Source of the DNA: PCC-7336 sp039817825
GTDB taxonomy: Bacteria > Cyanobacteriota > Cyanobacteriia > Thermostichales > PCC-7336
Assembly: GCA_039817825.1 (NCBI GenBank)
Contig: JBCBVA010000029.1
Span: forward strand, 1 to 34,512
Length of the DNA: 34,512 nt
Reading direction: 5' to 3'
In this document: positions 33,649 to 34,512 of the stretch, in pieces
How positions within the stretch are numbered: the first letter of the stretch is position 1
Layout of the letters: the number at the start of each line of letters is the position of its first letter
Translations under genes and position numbers: made by a program
Notes under the pieces: model-generated
Database searches by the model: none
Seen by the model: the letters and a program-made list of their open reading frames with translations, nothing else
Told to the model about the DNA's origin: nothing

Positions 33649-34512
33649 ATCCATCCTCCCCCCAGCCCTCGACGACCGCTCTGCAGCACTCATCCTTAGC
33701 GGTTGTGTCGAAATCGACATCGGCAAGCACACCCAGCCAACACACGGGGCGAGCTTGGATTGAAATCAACCGCTCGGCATTGCAACAGAATATCGCCAAT
33801 CTACTGGAGGTGCTGCAGCCTGGAACCGAGTTATGGGCGGTGGTGAAAGCTAATGCTTACGGGCACGGGGCAGTGGTGGTGGCCCGTGCGGCGATCGCGA
33901 CTGGAGCCAGTGGTTTGTGTGTGGCCACCCTGCAGGAGGGCATCGAGCTCAGACAAGCGGGCTTGTACTGTCCCATCATGCTGTTTGGTGTTCCTCTGAG
34001 CGATGCGGACGTTTGCGCGGCATTGGCTCACCAGTTGGAATGGACGATCGCCGATCGGCAGCAGCTTGCCCTCTGCCAGACCGTTGCGTGCAAGCAACAG
34101 TGCCCCATTCCCGTTCACCTCAACGTCGATACAGGCATGTCACGCTTGGGGGTGAACTGGCAAGATGCAGTGGACCTGTGGCGAGCGCTCACTCAAGCAG
34201 ATGGTCTTGAACCTCTCAGCCTGTACTCCCATTTCGCCACCGCCGATGAACTGAACCATCCCGCGACTCAACTGCAGGTCCAGCGCTTTGCCGGCCTCCT
34301 CCAGACATTGCACCGGCAGCACCTGTCACCACCGAGCGTGCACCTGGCAAACTCTGCTGCCACCCTGGCGGAACGGGACTGGCATTACAACCGCGTGCGG
34401 ATCGGGCTGGCTCTGTACGGCTATGCTCCGGCAGAGTTCTTGCGCGATCGCTGCCCTCTTCACCCCGTCATGGCAGTCAAAGCTCGCATCACCCATCTCA
34501 AGACTGTTCCAG
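33645..34512 (+). CDS. alr: Alanine racemase, 3'-truncated by window end
   Basis: 289 codons are visible and the C-terminus is outside the window. The enzyme interconverts L- and D-alanine for peptidoglycan. The PLP lysine is K68 in AVVKANAYGHG, preceded by RAWIEINRSAL. VHLNVDTGMSRLG and YSHFATADE are typical of the barrel domain, and RIGLALYG is the expected PLP-phosphate region. The ATG at 33645 overlaps the trmB stop (ATGA). This start gives a tail of about 35 Ser/Thr-rich residues before the conserved region, so a later start cannot be excluded. Confidence 0.92.
   Translation, partial: MNPSSPQPSTTALQHSSLAVVSKSTSASTPSQHTGRAWIEINRSALQQNIANLLEVLQPGTELWAVVKANAYGHGAVVVARAAIATGASGLCVATLQEGIELRQAGLYCPIMLFGVPLSDADVCAALAHQLEWTIADRQQLALCQTVACKQQCPIPVHLNVDTGMSRLGVNWQDAVDLWRALTQADGLEPLSLYSHFATADELNHPATQLQVQRFAGLLQTLHRQHLSPPSVHLANSAATLAERDWHYNRVRIGLALYGYAPAEFLRDRCPLHPVMAVKARITHLKTVP

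Overview
The window is cyanobacterial chromosomal DNA. HIP1-type octamers (GCGATCGC, and the looser CGATCG core) are scattered through most genes. The gene content is also cyanobacterial: a complete pix-type (phototaxis) and a complete pil/hmp-type chemosensory operon, HmpF, a Ycf46-type AAA ATPase, PatA-like regulators and cyanobacteriochrome-like GAF domains. No rRNA, tRNA, CRISPR array, insertion sequence or prophage was seen. The genus cannot be fixed from the sequence alone.

Layout. (1) 2-1549 (+): 5'-truncated phage-type lysozyme fused to a C39-like cysteine peptidase. (2) 13167-1606 (-): pix operon in the order pixG, pixH, pixI, pixJ, pixL, then a divergent extra CheW-like gene. (3) 14125-13712 (-): small SpoIIAA/STAS-like protein with a palindrome in its upstream region. 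(4) 23942-14458 (-): second operon with the same order, pilG, pilH, pilI, pilJ, pilL. (5) 24470-23945 (-): frame-disrupted remnant of an unknown gene, ending 2 bases before pilG. (6) 24803-26569 (+): hmpF, divergent from it. (7) 26819-28231 (+): HemY-type protoporphyrinogen oxidase, convergent with ycf46 (29735-28254, -). (8) 30198-31967 (+): glycosyltransferase-methyltransferase fusion in AT-richer DNA. (9) 32945-31956 (-): BioY biotin transporter with a long N-terminal extension, back to back with trmB (+), which overlaps alr (+, cut by the window end).

How the genes work together. About 22 kb encode two parallel phosphorelays. Each has a PatA-like regulator, a CheY, a CheW, an MCP and a CheA-REC hybrid, and by family knowledge both should act on type IV pili. 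In the pix set the MCP is soluble and carries five GAF domains. Three form a 200-residue tandem repeat with one canonical bilin cysteine each, and a fourth has a DXCF motif plus the canonical cysteine, so this set should read light. In the pil set the MCP has a TPR-like N-terminus, a long acidic linker and a tight two-helix membrane hairpin with no periplasmic sensor. It therefore probably reads an internal or envelope cue. HmpF next door belongs to the same motility machinery.

The points most worth a second look are the GAF repeat in PixJ, the 67-bp tandem duplication covering the pixG stop codon, the disrupted gene upstream of pilG, the lysozyme-peptidase fusion, the DLF-type motif repeats in PilL and the BioY extension.
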